A DNA stretch of 32,635 nucleotides from Leptolyngbyaceae cyanobacterium MP9P1.79 (GTDB lineage Bacteria; Cyanobacteriota; Cyanobacteriia; JARCMD01). The notes below the pieces were generated by a model, which was not told where the DNA came from, ran no database searches, and saw nothing but the letters and a program-made list of their open reading frames with translations. The position numbers and the translations under genes were made by a program. Where the stretch lies: positions 1 through 32,635 of the forward strand of contig JARCMD010000377.1 of the NCBI GenBank assembly GCA_030248885.1, read 5' to 3'. Numbering within the stretch: the stretch's first letter is position 1; each line of letters begins with the position of its first letter. Below, piece by piece: positions 1-7,423 of the stretch.

Positions 1-917
1 CAGTGTAGGAATAATCGCTTGGCATCAATGTTGGAGATTACACCCCGCTTAGCGCGATACTCTTCTCCATTCATAGTGCGAACGCCAACTGCTCGCCCAT
101 CTTCTATAAGTACCTTATGCACCCGCTGATCCGTCAAAATCACCCCACCTAGGCTTTGTACCAAATTGACCAAGGCTTGCACTAGGGCACCTGTCCCACC
201 CTTGGGTCTTGCCATGCCTGGATCATGTCGCATTGCCATCATAAGTGCGCCAATACCCAAGTTCTTTTGGGAGGGAGGGGCACCTAGTTCAGCCGCAAGC
301 CGCGCCAAGGGAGCTTTGAGTAACTCCAGGTCAAACCACTCATTTAATACATCTTCTGCACTTCCCAGCATGGTACGTATAAAATCCAAAGTCATATCAG
401 GGGAACCAAGCACTGAGAATAAATCCTTCAGTTTCTCAACGTTGTAGTTGCCAGCAATGTCCACGATCGACTTGGGAGGAGCATTAAACATCGGAATCAT
501 AGCTCCGATCACCCGATGCCAGAACTTGGTGAATTCAGCATACTTCTGAGCATCGCGGGCGCTGTAGCGCTCGATTTCAGCGCACGTTTTTTCGAGGGAA
601 CGATGACCCAGAAAATATCGACCATCGGGGTGGGGACAAAAAACAACCGGATCACAGAATAGATACTCCAACCCGTATTTGGTCAGTTCTAGTTCCTCTA
701 CAACTGGGCCTAGATGAATAAACTCATGGTCGATCGCACACAGGTTGAACTTAAAACCAGGAGCCTCATCTGGTATAACTTCCTCCGTTGTCGCCGCCCC
801 TCCTGGAACGGGGCGCTTTTCTAGAAGTAAAACGCTGTAGCCTGCTTTCAGCAAGTAAGCAGCGCAAACTAATCCATTGTGACCTGCGCCAATAATGACA
901 ACATCATAAACCTGCAT
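1..917 (-). CDS. crtO: CrtO-type beta-carotene ketolase, partial (C-terminus beyond window)
   Basis: The first 305 residues of an FAD-dependent carotenoid oxidoreductase are present; the 3' end lies outside the window. The ATG at 917-915 is preceded by an AGGAG Shine-Dalgarno at about 926-931. The N-terminus has the dinucleotide-binding fold VVIIGAGHNGLVCAAYLL (residues 6-23), then an acidic strand end LLLEKR and the PGGAATTE segment typical of the phytoene desaturase/CrtO superfamily. Later segments such as CAIDHEFI, RSLEKTCAEIERYS, AEDVLNEWFD, ARPKGGTGAL and GVISNIDAKRLFL match my memory of Synechocystis CrtO very closely. CrtO adds 4-keto groups to beta-carotene (echinenone, canthaxanthin) at membranes. 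The gene runs out of the window and is transcribed away from the hemerythrin genes. Confidence is high for the family and good for the CrtO subtype. Confidence 0.9.
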   Translation of the reverse strand, partial: MQVYDVVIIGAGHNGLVCAAYLLKAGYSVLLLEKRPVPGGAATTEEVIPDEAPGFKFNLCAIDHEFIHLGPVVEELELTKYGLEYLFCDPVVFCPHPDGRYFLGHRSLEKTCAEIERYSARDAQKYAEFTKFWHRVIGAMIPMFNAPPKSIVDIAGNYNVEKLKDLFSVLGSPDMTLDFIRTMLGSAEDVLNEWFDLELLKAPLARLAAELGAPPSQKNLGIGALMMAMRHDPGMARPKGGTGALVQALVNLVQSLGGVILTDQRVHKVLIEDGRAVGVRTMNGEEYRAKRGVISNIDAKRLFLH

Positions 918-1454
918 AAACCAAAACTCCTGAAAGGTAGCTGAACAGAGGAAGCTAAAGACTATTTCACATTATCTATGGTTTACTCGACTTTAATCTA
1001 GTTTTGGTAATAATACTTCCCTGTACTAATTCCGTCCCTCAGTTGGGGTGGTTTAATAGTTGAAGTCTTTGGCAGTAAACTTAACGTTTTTAACACTCCC
1101 AAAACCATCTATCGGTTAGATTTATATAAAAATCTGTTAAGGGAGGAAATAAATTAAGTCAAAAGACTAGATCCACTGCTAGACATGGTTTGAAATGCGC
1201 TCGATATTAGTAAATTGAATGAGCAGCTTCGGTTCTCTTTTGGAGTTCTTATGATTCTTGGAAGTAAATCATCTAGATGCCTAAATCAATCAATTCCGAT
1301 CGTAAATCATGCTCCAAACGTGCTCTATTCCTCTAGGCTCAGTGATAATCCATCAAGAGAAGGATGAACTAGATTAACTATTATGAAATGCTCTCATATA
1401 GGTCATGACTTTAAACCTGATTAATCCTGATTAATATAGAGAGGATAACTGAGA
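918..1454. other. Divergent intergenic region between crtO and hemerythrin gene
   Basis: A 537-base A/T-rich region without a credible gene. It must hold the promoters of crtO (leftward) and of the hemerythrin gene (rightward). I see no clear -35/-10 pair I would defend. The only distinct structure is the 10-bp tandem direct repeat at 1416-1435. Confidence 0.5.
1416..1435. repeat. 10-bp tandem direct repeat upstream of hemerythrin gene
   Basis: CCTGATTAAT occurs twice with no gap, ending five bases before the GAGGA Shine-Dalgarno (1441-1445) of the hemerythrin gene at 1455. One helical-turn spacing between identical half-sites would suit a regulator binding one face of the DNA, but it may be chance. 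Confidence 0.45.
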
Positions 1455-2486
1455 ATGGTATTAACACTAGACGATACGAAGCGCACAGCAATTGCCTCTA
1501 AACTGGCAGACATGAAGGCGCTACAAGAACTATTGATTGCTAACGAGCAAACATTCCTGTCCGAGTGTTCTGACCAGGATATCTGTAAGTGTTTGCAAGA
1601 CATGCTGGAAGACGATCGCAAAAACATGGGTATTTTGGAAACTGTGATTGTGCAGTATGGCGTTCAAGGTGAGCCGAAACAAACCACTACTGAGATGATC
1701 AAGGAAATCCATAAACTTATGGAAGGATCTGAGTTGACTCTGTTTGAAAAAGTGGGACAGCATGAACTGCTCAAGCACCAGCAAGTCATGTCAGGATTGT
1801 TGGTCCACAAGGCAGCCCAAGTAGTTGGAGCTGACATTGAAGTCGCTATCACTCCTCTCAACACAGTCAACTTTGAAAACCGCGCCCATCAAGAACAACT
1901 GAAGGGAGTTCTGGAAATTCTAGGTGTGCGTGAACTGACCGGAAAAAACCCCGATCAAGGACTATGGGCCAGAGTTCAGGATGCAGTAGCTGCCTTGACA
2001 GGGGTTGCGGGTAGTGTTATCTCTCGCGCAGATGACGAAATGAACATTCAGGATGTGATTCGGATGGATCACATGAAGGTTAACACCCTGTTTATGGAGA
2101 TCGCTGGTACGGAAGATCCACAGAAGATTCAAGAGTTCTTCGGTCAAATTTACAAGGATCTGACTGTACACGCAAAAGCTGAAGAACAAGTGGTTTACCC
2201 TGCTGTCCGTCCCTTCTACAGCGACACTCAAGAACTCTATGACGAGCAAGCTGAGATGCAAGTTCAACTGGACGAAATCAAATCTCTTAGCCCCTCTTCT
2301 CCCCAATTCAAGGAGAAGGTAAGCCAGTTGAAAGAGAAGGTGATGGATCACGTTCGTCAGGAAGAAAGCACGATGTTCACTGCCATTCGCAACAACTGTA
2401 GTGATGAGCAAAAAGAACAGTTGGCAACTCAGTTCAAAGCTGCCAAGAGCCAACTCCAAACTCAGCTTGCTGCTTCAATGAAGTAA
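1455..2486 (+). CDS. Hemerythrin-domain protein with ferritin-like N-terminal half
   Basis: 343 residues; ATG at 1455 with GAGGA nine bases upstream. Residues 1-190 look all-helical with several His and Glu (for example H103, H108, H118, H145), consistent with a ferritin-like bundle I cannot name. Residues 197-310 form an HHE hemerythrin bundle: helix A H206 (MDHMKVNTLF), helix B H239/E243 (HAKAEEQVVYP), helix D H299/E303 (DHVRQEES). Helix C carries Q265 (YDEQAEM) where the paralogue at 2916 has His (EDEHVEI), so one usual metal ligand seems replaced. Such proteins bind a diiron centre and are linked to oxygen, NO or iron handling; the function here is unknown. The downstream paralogue shares this domain, including an almost identical LSPSSPQF loop. 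A strong terminator follows. Confidence 0.9.
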   Translation: MVLTLDDTKRTAIASKLADMKALQELLIANEQTFLSECSDQDICKCLQDMLEDDRKNMGILETVIVQYGVQGEPKQTTTEMIKEIHKLMEGSELTLFEKVGQHELLKHQQVMSGLLVHKAAQVVGADIEVAITPLNTVNFENRAHQEQLKGVLEILGVRELTGKNPDQGLWARVQDAVAALTGVAGSVISRADDEMNIQDVIRMDHMKVNTLFMEIAGTEDPQKIQEFFGQIYKDLTVHAKAEEQVVYPAVRPFYSDTQELYDEQAEMQVQLDEIKSLSPSSPQFKEKVSQLKEKVMDHVRQEESTMFTAIRNNCSDEQKEQLATQFKAAKSQLQTQLAASMK

Positions 2487-2915
2487 GTGAGTCTGGTTAT
2501 TTTTGACGAGCATCTAAGCTCAGTTTAAATAACCAAGTTTGATTATTTAAATCACAAGGTTCTGTAGTCTCTTCCTTCAAGCTCCCGTCATTCTCTAAAT
2601 TGAATTTAGCAGAGATGATGGGAGCTTTTTCTTACTAATTTTCTTACTAATTCTGGGTTCGATCGCGTCTTAGAGGATGTTTTAAAAGGGTCAGCTTGAG
2701 CCTTAAATGCAACTCGGAGGAGTGATCACAAGTCCCAGAATCCTGATCTCTCGTATAAGCTTCTCAGTGATTAGGGTAGCTAAAGACACGCTGGATGACT
2801 TTTCAAACGTCCTCTTAGCTTGTTTAATTAAGTCCTACACTTTTGGAATTCAAAATTAAGTAAGCTCACATCAATTTAAGAGCTTAAAAACCCTGGTTAA
2901 GGAGTGTAAAAGTTG
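2487..2915. other. Intergenic region between the two hemerythrin genes
   Basis: 429 bases. It contains the terminator at 2579-2632, which separates the two hemerythrin transcripts, and then about 280 bases of A/T-rich sequence that should contain the promoter of the second gene. No further gene or RNA is recognised. Confidence 0.5.
2579..2632 (+). terminator. Rho-independent terminator after hemerythrin gene
   Basis: A long hairpin pairs AAGCTCCCGTCATTCTCT with AGAGATGATGGGAGCTT (one G-U pair and one bulged T) around a short A/T loop. A T-run at 2626-2630 follows immediately. It lies about 90 bases past the stop codon at 2486. Confidence 0.85.
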
Positions 2916-3377
2916 ATGATGGATATTTTGGAATTAATCGCAGCCGATCATCGAACTGTAGATACCCTCTTTGCAGAAATCGAAAGTGCTGAAGACATAG
3001 AAACTCTATATGAAATATGCAACCAGTTATATGAGGAATTGAGCTTCCATACTGAAGCTGAAGACGCTGTATTCTACCCAGCCTTACAGGCTTTTGAAGC
3101 TGTAGATGCTTTGCTTAGGGAAGCAGAAGATGAACATGTAGAAATTAAGGATTTATTAGAAGAGATCAAAACACTGAGTCCCAGTTCTCCTCAATTCAGA
3201 GCTAAGATTACTGATTTGAAAGCTGCTGTGCAACACCACGTTGAGGAAGAAGAAAGTCAGCTATTCACGATCGCCAGAGAACTCATGAGCCAGGAAGATC
3301 TAGAGGTTCTTAGTGATGAATTTGAAGGAGTGAAAAACGAAGTTAAAGAAGCCATTTTAGTGGCGCTAGTTCGATGA
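2916..3377 (+). CDS. Single-domain hemerythrin HHE protein
   Basis: 153 residues if started at the ATG at 2916. A TTG at 2913 and a second ATG at 2919 are also in frame. AAGGAG at 2899-2904 precedes them, and the ATG at 2916 is the conventional choice. The whole protein is one hemerythrin bundle with a full ligand set: H12 (AADHRTVDTLF), H45 and E49 (HTEAEDAVFYP), H74 (EDEHVEI), H108 and E112 (HHVEEEES). It is a paralogue of the C-terminal domain of the preceding gene but lacks that gene's N-terminal half. A diiron, oxygen- or NO-binding role is expected from the family. It has its own upstream region after a terminator, so it is probably transcribed independently. Confidence 0.9.
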   Translation: MMDILELIAADHRTVDTLFAEIESAEDIETLYEICNQLYEELSFHTEAEDAVFYPALQAFEAVDALLREAEDEHVEIKDLLEEIKTLSPSSPQFRAKITDLKAAVQHHVEEEESQLFTIARELMSQEDLEVLSDEFEGVKNEVKEAILVALVR

Positions 3378-3459
3378 CGTCAAAGGACATTTAATAGACG
3401 ATCGAGAATGGATTGCCAATGGCGTAAAGTAGAGTCTTGCCATTCTCTACGATCGCTCC

Positions 3460-4380
3460 ATGACCCGCACTGCTCATGACCAGTTTGCCAAAAACTACCT
3501 CCGTGATCTCTTCGCCAACTCTGGCACTGTGCAGCTAGGGTATACCGTCACGAGTGAAGTGAAGGAGGTTGACCTTTATTTTCAGCCTAACCCAGACGCG
3601 ATCGAGGCTTTGCAAGCATTAGGATTACTGGGTCGGGTTGCTTCTACATTTTGCCTCATCGAACCCTACAGGAATGCAGTGCAGGTAGAACATGTGCAGG
3701 CTTGCCTAAGCAAGTTACTGGAGGCTTGTCTTCAGCAGCGCCGGGATGCCAAGCGCGATCGAGTTCCCGCCAAACAGGTGAGGCTACCACATCTTTGGAT
3801 TATGGCTCCAACAGCATCCCAAGCACTGATGCAGAGCTTTTGCGCTCAGGAGAGTGAGCAGTGGGGAGAAGGAGTTTACCTGTTGCCTGCCTCGCTGCGT
3901 ACAGCGATCGTTGTCCTTCATCAACTCCCCATAACTCTTGATACACTATGGTTACGGTTGTTGGGTCGCGGTTCTGTTCAGACCCAGGCAATTTCAGAAC
4001 TCATTGCCCTTTCCCAGGCTTACGCTTTTCGCAACGTTACCCTCGAACACCTTGCTAACCTTGACTTAATTATGAAGACTCGCCAAAAACGCCTCTCAAA
4101 GGACGAGCAGGAATTGCTCACCAATCTTTCCCCAGTCTACAAACTTTGGAAAGCAGAAACGATCGAGCAGGGACGACAAGAAGGACGACAAGAAGGACGA
4201 CAAGAAGGACGACAAGAAGGACGACAAGAAGGACGACAAGAAGGACGACAAGAAGGACGTGTTGAATCGCTCTCTCGAATACTTCCGGTGCTGTTACAGG
4301 TGGGGATGACGATCGAGCAAATTGCTGAACAACTCCAAGTAGATGTTGAAGTGGTCAGGCAGCTTGCTCAGAACACTTAA
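3460..4380 (+). CDS. Rpn/PD-(D/E)XK nuclease-like protein with GRQE repeat
   Basis: 306 residues; ATG at 3460. The opening (HDQFAKNYLRDLF), the EVKEVDLYFQP strand near residues 33-43 and the later LPHLWIMAPTAS segment resemble the Rpn/transposase-like PD-(D/E)XK proteins abundant in cyanobacteria. This family assignment is from memory of similar proteins, and I have not identified a complete catalytic set. After residue 237 a stretch of seven perfect GRQE units forms a charged, probably helical linker. The C-terminus (VGMTIEQIAEQLQVDVEVVRQ) looks like the short helix-turn-helix-like tail usual in this family. No clear Shine-Dalgarno is visible. A truncated copy of its 3' third follows at 4426. 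Confidence 0.75.
   Translation: MTRTAHDQFAKNYLRDLFANSGTVQLGYTVTSEVKEVDLYFQPNPDAIEALQALGLLGRVASTFCLIEPYRNAVQVEHVQACLSKLLEACLQQRRDAKRDRVPAKQVRLPHLWIMAPTASQALMQSFCAQESEQWGEGVYLLPASLRTAIVVLHQLPITLDTLWLRLLGRGSVQTQAISELIALSQAYAFRNVTLEHLANLDLIMKTRQKRLSKDEQELLTNLSPVYKLWKAETIEQGRQEGRQEGRQEGRQEGRQEGRQEGRQEGRVESLSRILPVLLQVGMTIEQIAEQLQVDVEVVRQLAQNT
4171..4260 (+). repeat. 12-bp tandem repeat (seven perfect units) inside the Rpn-like gene
   Basis: The unit GGACGACAAGAA is repeated seven times without a mismatch and runs into a partial eighth unit (GGACGT). Because 12 is divisible by 3, each unit encodes Gly-Arg-Gln-Glu and copy-number change would keep the frame. It looks prone to replication slippage. 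Confidence 0.95.
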
Positions 4381-4425
4381 ACTTAAGCAACCAAGCTGAT
4401 TTAAGTCGTTAGTCCGAGATCTGAT

Positions 4426-4746
4426 GTGTTTCGCAAACTTATCCTCGAACACCTTGCCAAACTTGAACTGATTATGAAAACTCGCCAAAAACGCCGCTCA
4501 AAGAGCTATCAGGAATTGCTCGACGAAATCTCTCCACTCTATGAACGCCTGAAAGTAGAAGCGCTCGAACAAGGACGACGAGAAGGACGACGAGAAGCAC
4601 AACAAGAAGCACAACAAGAAGAACATTCTATATTTCTCTCTCGGGCAGTTCCGTTGCTGTTACAAGTGGGAATGACGATCGAGCAGGTTGCTGAGCAACT
4701 TCAGATGGATGTTGAAGCAGTCAGACAGGCGGCTCAGAACACTTGA
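4426..4746 (+). pseudogene. Truncated duplicate of the Rpn-like gene 3' end
   Basis: An open frame of 106 codons whose product parallels residues from about 190 to the end of the preceding protein: LEHLAKLELIMKTRQKR versus LEHLANLDLIMKTRQKR, LLLQVGMTIEQVAEQLQ versus LLLQVGMTIEQIAEQLQ, and the same AQNT ending. The N-terminal nuclease-like part is absent, there is no Shine-Dalgarno, and the GRQE tract is replaced by degenerate GRREGRREAQQEAQQEE. Similarity begins abruptly at the TTTCGCAA at about 4429. I read it as a remnant of a partial tandem duplication. A small regulatory protein made from the tail alone cannot be excluded. Confidence 0.65.
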
Positions 4747-5080
4747 ATTCGGGCAATCAGCCTGCTTTAGGCTATTTCCAGGAAAGACTATACCAAGGGA
4801 CGTAGGGGCGAAGCATTCGACAGATAAACCTGTGAATTGACCAGAAAGTCATTGCCCGAACGCTTCGCCCGTGCAGGGATAAAATCTTTCTCAGAAATCT
4901 CCTTAAGACGTTAGTTCAAGAGTTAAGCTTCTGTCGAGGGTAAACTTGGGAGTGATTTATCAAGACCCATTATGGATGTGATAAGCGGGTTGCCGAAATC
5001 CTCGTATTCTTTTGGTCAGCCCCCTGTGTACTATGGGTATGGCATTATGGCTTCACTCATCCACAATCGGGACCTCCAGC
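4747..5080. other. Intergenic region before the transketolase-like gene
   Basis: 334 bases. It contains one copy of the structured dispersed repeat (4801-4910, minus orientation) and then about 170 bases that should hold the promoter of the gene at 5081. No other structure is recognised. Confidence 0.5.
4801..4910 (-). repeat. Structured dispersed repeat, copy 1
   Basis: Read on the minus strand, it starts TTAAGGAGATTTC and ends CTTCGCCCCTACG, matching the copies at 24545 and 30888 over most of its length. It lacks the block that contains GTAGCGTGTGC in the others. Arms GGGCGAAGCGTTCG and CGAATGCTTCGCCC pair across about 14 bp. Between them sits GACTTTCTGGTC, a small internal hairpin. Confidence 0.8.
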
Positions 5081-7294
5081 ATGACCGCAGCGACTTCCAA
5101 CCCTCCATCTGCAACCCCCACTTTTTGCGAAGGCATTCAATATTTCAGTGAGACAACGCCAGGGTTTGAGACCTATGGGCAGGAGCCTGCGATCGGCCCC
5201 GATGCGAAAGCGATCCCCAGCCCCACCGATAAAGCTGCCGTCTTCCAGACCCTCCTCTACGCCGATGCCCTGCGTTACCTAACCCTACAAGTTACCGCCA
5301 GCAAGGCCTCTGGACACCCCGGTGGATTTGCCAGTCAAGCCGAAGCCTATGCCGCGTTAGTCATGCTGGGCTACAAAAATATTTTGACGGAAGTTGGTCA
5401 CCACGCCCCCGGCTTCTACAGCGCCCTGTTTCTCGATCGCTCCCTGGAAGCAATGGGGATCACGACAGTTCAGCAGTTGCGCGATCGGTTCCGTGAAAAA
5501 CACGGGCTATTGGGACATCTGTCAGGCTATATCCCCGGTGTGCTTGCTCCCGCTGGCCCCCTCGGACAAGGACAACACTTCGCCATGGCAGCCGCCCTCC
5601 TTCATCGGCAGACGCTTTTTCCCTTCACCGTTGGCGACGGCGGCTTAGGTGAGCCATATATCGTCAGCAGCATGGCGCACTTCCACACCGCCTATCCCCA
5701 AGCCACTAACTTTTTGCCAGTGCTGGTTTGGAATGGCTACTCTCAGGAACATCACAGCATGGTATCCCTCAAATCCAATGCCCAAATGGAAGCCTTCTGG
5801 CGGGGCAATGGATTTGAGGAGGTGATTTTAGTCAACGCGAAGGATTTTGACGATCGGAATCAGCAGGGAGACTACGTAGACAGCACTGTTTTCTCCCTAG
5901 AAAAGCGCCTTGCCTTCACAGAAGCCATGCTCGTAGCGACTGACAAAGCGGCCCGTTCTGCTTTAGGTGGCACGTTAACGGTATTGATTATCAAGCAACT
6001 CAAGGGAGCCGGGGTTCACGCGAGGGGAGCCAAGTCCCATAATCTCTATCCAAAAGATACCCTCGACAGTCCCCACATTATGGAGACGCTAAAGACGATC
6101 GCCCTCACTCCTGCTGCCTGGGAACTGGTGCGTATCAACTGCGATCGGGCGGGGGGCGGTGCAGCGGCAAAAACAGCGGTTACGGAATCCGAGTTACCCT
6201 TGGCAGACTTGGGGCAATTACCCTTGGAGGAATATACTGTGGGCGGCGAGGCTAAGGTTTCCACGACAGCAATGGGGCGGCTGGTAGCCACGGTGGGAGA
6301 GCGCGATCGAACCTTCGTGGTTACTAATGCTGATGGCAACGAAGCTTCTGGGATCGCCAACATCAACCAAGCGCTGAAAATCATTCACCCCACCCCAGAT
6401 GACCTCTACAACCAGAGTCCTAACGGGCAAGTTTACGAACCCCTGAGCGAGGATGCCTGCGCGGGACTGGCAGCGGGATTGTGCCTGATGGGGGCGCGGA
6501 CGCTCTGGTGTTCCTACGAATCCTTCGCCATCAACGGCTTACCCATCTGGCAGACGGTCACTCAGGCGATGGCAGAACTGCGCCGCCCCACACCATCCAC
6601 GATCGCCCTTTATACAGCGGGAGCATTGGAGCAAGGACGCAATGGCTGGACCCACCAACGCCCTGAAATCGAAGCCTACTATGCCGCCATGATGCGAAAT
6701 GGCAATATCTTTCCGCTCTTTCCCCCCGATGCCAACAGCATTCAAGTTTGCTACGAGTGGGCGCTCAGCACGAAAAATAAGGGCATCGCCATCATCGCCA
6801 GCAAATCGCCACTCCCCATCCGCACTACGTTTGCACAAACTCGGCAGGGATTGAGCGATGGGGCAGTCATGCTCCAAAAAACTCCTGGGGATAAAACGAT
6901 CGCTTTTGCCGTGGTGGGAGACATGAGCTTGATGCCGGTGTTTGAAGCTGCCAAGCAATTGGCGACCCAAGGCATAGGCGTGAAAATTTCCTCGGTGATC
7001 AACCCCCGTCGCCTCTATCGCGCCTCTGATGTGGCTTGGAAAACTTGCTCTGAGCCAGATGGCGGGTTTTTGGATGATGCAGGCTTCGATCGCCTCTTTG
7101 GTGCCGATGCCCTGATTGGAGTGGCAGGGGGAGCCAGTGGCATGTTGGAACCCGTAATGCTCCGCAGCATGGCGAAGCGAGATACCTTTGCCTGGAAACG
7201 GGGTGAAACCACAGCCAGCGCCGGGGAATTGATGGCGTTCAATGGTTTGACGGCCGAAGCTCTAGTGAAACGGGCGATCGAATTACTTAAGTAG
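5081..7294 (+). CDS. Thiamine-diphosphate enzyme, transketolase/phosphoketolase-like
   Basis: 737 residues from the ATG at 5081. The frame is open further upstream, but only a TTG (5012) and two ATGs (5033, 5039) without ribosome sites are available. Transketolase features: ASGHPGG (H79), GHHAPGF (H107/H108), GPLGQG (159-164), the cofactor motif GDGGLGEP opening at 185 and closing with WNGY (N218), and the probable catalytic Glu of LSEDACAGLAAGL (E457). The C-terminal half resembles phosphoketolase instead: CSYESFA, a PTPSTIAL strand, GWTHQRPEIE and FPPDANSIQV recall the SYEAFA, NGFSHQGPG and LPPDAN segments of XFP. It therefore sits between the two families. The donor and acceptor sugars are unknown. 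An acid-sugar kinase gene follows after 129 bases on the same strand. Confidence 0.85.
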   Translation: MTAATSNPPSATPTFCEGIQYFSETTPGFETYGQEPAIGPDAKAIPSPTDKAAVFQTLLYADALRYLTLQVTASKASGHPGGFASQAEAYAALVMLGYKNILTEVGHHAPGFYSALFLDRSLEAMGITTVQQLRDRFREKHGLLGHLSGYIPGVLAPAGPLGQGQHFAMAAALLHRQTLFPFTVGDGGLGEPYIVSSMAHFHTAYPQATNFLPVLVWNGYSQEHHSMVSLKSNAQMEAFWRGNGFEEVILVNAKDFDDRNQQGDYVDSTVFSLEKRLAFTEAMLVATDKAARSALGGTLTVLIIKQLKGAGVHARGAKSHNLYPKDTLDSPHIMETLKTIALTPAAWELVRINCDRAGGGAAAKTAVTESELPLADLGQLPLEEYTVGGEAKVSTTAMGRLVATVGERDRTFVVTNADGNEASGIANINQALKIIHPTPDDLYNQSPNGQVYEPLSEDACAGLAAGLCLMGARTLWCSYESFAINGLPIWQTVTQAMAELRRPTPSTIALYTAGALEQGRNGWTHQRPEIEAYYAAMMRNGNIFPLFPPDANSIQVCYEWALSTKNKGIAIIASKSPLPIRTTFAQTRQGLSDGAVMLQKTPGDKTIAFAVVGDMSLMPVFEAAKQLATQGIGVKISSVINPRRLYRASDVAWKTCSEPDGGFLDDAGFDRLFGADALIGVAGGASGMLEPVMLRSMAKRDTFAWKRGETTASAGELMAFNGLTAEALVKRAIELLK

Positions 7295-7329
7295 ACAGCT
7301 CTCCTGGGATTGTGGTGGAAACTGTAGTG

Positions 7330-7360
7330 CAGGCTTCTAGCCTGTGCGGGCAAGATGCCC
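7330..7360. repeat. Double-hairpin intergenic repeat
   Basis: Two short hairpins lie side by side: CAGGCTtctAGCCTG (7330-7344) and GGGCaagatGCCC (7348-7360). This type of unit is common between genes in filamentous cyanobacteria. It lies between the transketolase-like and kinase genes and could affect mRNA processing, but it lacks a T-run and is not a typical terminator. Confidence 0.65.
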
Positions 7361-7423
7361 ACCCTACGGAGACTTCCATTTATCTAATCACCTAAAACTC
7401 AGAAGAGCCAAATAGATTCACCG

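Noticed and set aside
166-447. 93-codon frame antisense to crtO, and similar long antisense frames under the transketolase-like, glnN and alpha-2-macroglobulin genes
   Set aside because: They lie entirely opposite strongly supported genes and show no family features.
3399-3457. Inverted repeat CGATCG-AGAATGG / CCATTCT-CTA-CGATCG before the Rpn-like gene
   Set aside because: Part of the match is the CGATCG word common everywhere, the arms are offset by three bases, and no T-run follows. It is too weak to call a terminator.
4171-4260. CRISPR-like tandem units
   Set aside because: The units are contiguous without spacers, in frame with the gene, and encode a GRQE repeat.
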